From positions 1 to 15,488 of the forward strand of contig DYMC01000038.1 in NCBI GenBank assembly GCA_020721745.1: a stretch of 15,488 nucleotides of DNA. The letters run 5' to 3'. Below the pieces are notes generated by a model. That model was given only the letters and a program-made list of their open reading frames with translations. It had not been told where the DNA came from and searched no databases. Below are positions 14,456 to 15,488 of the stretch, piece after piece (position 1 is the stretch's first letter; the number at the start of each line of letters is the position of its first letter). A program made the translations under genes and the position numbers. This stretch comes from Lentisphaera sp. GTDB taxonomy: Bacteria; Verrucomicrobiota; Lentisphaeria; Victivallales; GWF2-50-93.

Positions 14456-15210
14456 TTAACCGGCCATTTTATTTCCCTCCAAGGCGACAAGAGCCTCATT
14501 GGCAGCCTCTTTGCGAATGAGACTGACAAGTTCCCTTACGGACGGTCTTGTCTGCGGGGTCTTTCTCCATGCGGGAAGTGCACCGAACACCTCGTCGGAT
14601 CGCCTGTCGCCGAGTGCCTGGATGCTTGCAAGGAGAAGGCAGGCATGACATGCGGCCGCGAGGGCTGGAGCCTTTTCGACGGATGTTTTGTTCCAGACCT
14701 GCGCCTGTCCGACTCCGACAACTGTCTTGGCATCCCTGAACGCCACCTCTATTTCCCATCTTGCCAGATACGCCTCGACGAGTGTTTTGAGCGGGAGCGC
14801 TCCGGAGTTGAGCGCAAAAAGAAAGGCCGGCTGGCGGTATAGGAGGCGTGATCCCCTCCTGAGGCGGTATCCAGCCTGTTTGATGACGATCAGCCTCATG
14901 GGCTTGTCGCCTGCGACTCCCGGCCAGCATAACGCCCCATCCCGGAATCGCAGCCAAGTGCCTCCTCTACGATGTGCCCGAACATTTCGTCATGGCTCCA
15001 TTTGGCTCTGGAGAAGAGTTTGTAGTCGGAGCTCCAATCCAAATGCTCCCGCCCGTTCCACCTGATGGAACTGGTGATGGCCTTGGGCCCGTGCCCGCAA
15101 ATGAGCCCGATGGCCTCTTCCTTCGCCTTTCTTCTCGCCCGTGGATCCTTGAAGGCCGATACCGCAGCCCCGACAATGTCCCGATAGGAATCTATAAACC
15201 TGCCTTCCAT
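14456..15210 (-). pseudogene. IS4-superfamily (IS701-like) transposase, internally deleted and frame-disrupted
   Basis: Two reading frames of one transposase remain. The N-terminal part (15210 to about 14960; MEGRFIDSYRDIVGA, with LDWSSDYKLFSRAKW) matches the leader region of IS701-type transposases. The C-terminal part resumes in another frame at about 14959 (TWLRFRDGALCWPGVAGDKP). It contains the IS4-family Y-(2)-R-(3)-E-(6)-K signature in YLARWEIEVAFRDAK, with the catalytic Glu encoded near 14749-14747, and ends at 14456. About 85 plus 165 residues remain, against roughly 400-450 in complete relatives. The middle third with the first two catalytic aspartates is missing. It cannot transpose itself. 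The frame that begins at ATG 14899 is only an internal start. Family placement is by motif; the exact IS family is uncertain. Confidence 0.8.
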
Positions 15211-15212
15211 CT

Positions 15213-15413
15213 TCAGTTCCCTCCTCTGCCTGTCAGGGCGAAAACGTTCCTGCCAGCGCGGCGGAAGTCTCTTCCGTCCAATATCTTCTTCGTCATGGCC
15301 GAGACGACGGACTCCCTCTTCAGCTTGACGGAATACTTTCGTCTCGCCCTGTCAATGATCTCATTGACGTGGAGGGGCTCTCCGGCCTCCGTAAGTATGT
15401 CTTTTATTATTGA
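15213..15413 (-). pseudogene. HARE-HTH domain fragment without a recognisable start codon
   Basis: Read on the minus strand, 66 codons end at a TGA (15215-15213) two bases before the transposase ATG. The peptide runs SIIKDILTEAGEPLHVNEI (first 19 residues), then a basic helix, SAMTKKIL (38-45), and ends DFRRAGRNVFALTG (49-62). This matches the HARE-HTH winged-helix pattern: EAGxPLHxxEI, a T-rich helix, and FxRxGRxVFxL. That DNA-binding domain is found in restriction enzymes, the RNA polymerase delta subunit and ASXL proteins. The frame stays open up to 15458 but has no ATG, GTG or TTG before an internal ATG at residue 40. It is therefore either 5'-truncated, frameshifted or started unusually. 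Family call moderate; status uncertain. Confidence 0.55.
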
Positions 15414-15449
15414 CCTGAAAAAGTGATAGAAAGAAGATAAAAGGGGGTC

Positions 15450-15478
15450 TTGACTTTTTTAAACATTTGTGGTATAAT
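15450..15478 (+). promoter_or_regulatory. Near-consensus sigma70 promoter firing rightward
   Basis: TTGACT (15450-15455), a 17-base spacer and a perfect TATAAT (15473-15478). Transcription would start at about 15485 and leave the window; an ATG stands at 15486-15488. It is the best promoter in the window and points away from the transposase remnant, so it could drive a flanking gene not seen here. Confidence 0.75.
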
Positions 15479-15488
15479 TAGTTGCATG

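Noticed and set aside
1..15488. CRISPR arrays, tRNA or rRNA genes
   Set aside because: I saw no regularly spaced direct repeats, no tRNA-like cloverleaf with the T-loop GGTTCGAATCC pattern, and no rRNA-like sequence.

Overview
The window reads as a chromosomal segment of a Gram-negative bacterium with fairly high GC. It is densely coded and has many 4-base stop/start overlaps. The order mraY-murD-LysM lipoprotein resembles the chlamydial division/cell-wall cluster (murD followed by the LysM gene nlpD). That makes a PVC-superphylum member (Lentisphaerota, Kiritimatiellota, Verrucomicrobiota or a relative) my best guess. No rRNA or other decisive taxonomic marker is present, so this placement is an inference.

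Left part (1-4612, all minus strand): a tightly coupled operon transcribed leftward. It contains two D-Ala-D-Ala-ligase-like ATP-grasp enzymes, a GNAT acetyltransferase, a lysine 2,3-aminomutase (radical SAM/PLP) and ispH, which is cut by the window edge. Three of the four junctions are ATGA overlaps and the fourth is a 29-base overlap. The first four genes look like a small biosynthetic cassette that makes beta-lysine and joins it or acetylates it. This is the strongest candidate for an undescribed system here.

Middle (4613-7431): a 411-base divergent control region, then a secreted alkaline phosphatase on plus. A 308-base convergent gap follows, holding a 196-base MITE-like element with perfect 14-base terminal inverted repeats and a strong internal hairpin. 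Next is a histidine-phosphatase gene on minus, sharing a divergent promoter region with recN.

Right-middle (7432-10874): recN (DNA repair ATPase, plus) meets tail-to-tail, with no spacer, a 558-residue membrane-anchored protein of unknown function with a TPR-like stretch (minus). A clean intrinsic terminator upstream of that gene ends the cell-wall operon.

Cell-wall operon (10875-14328, minus): mraY (lipid I synthesis), murD (D-Glu addition) and a three-LysM lipoprotein, joined by ATGA and GTGA overlaps. The flanking genes expected in such clusters (murF upstream, ftsW/murG/murC downstream) are absent.

Right end (14386-15488): a 29-base palindrome, then an IS4-superfamily transposase that has lost its middle (the first two catalytic acidic residues are gone). 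Directly upstream of it is a HARE-HTH domain reading frame with no recognisable start codon. Near the right edge is a near-consensus sigma70 promoter firing rightward out of the window.
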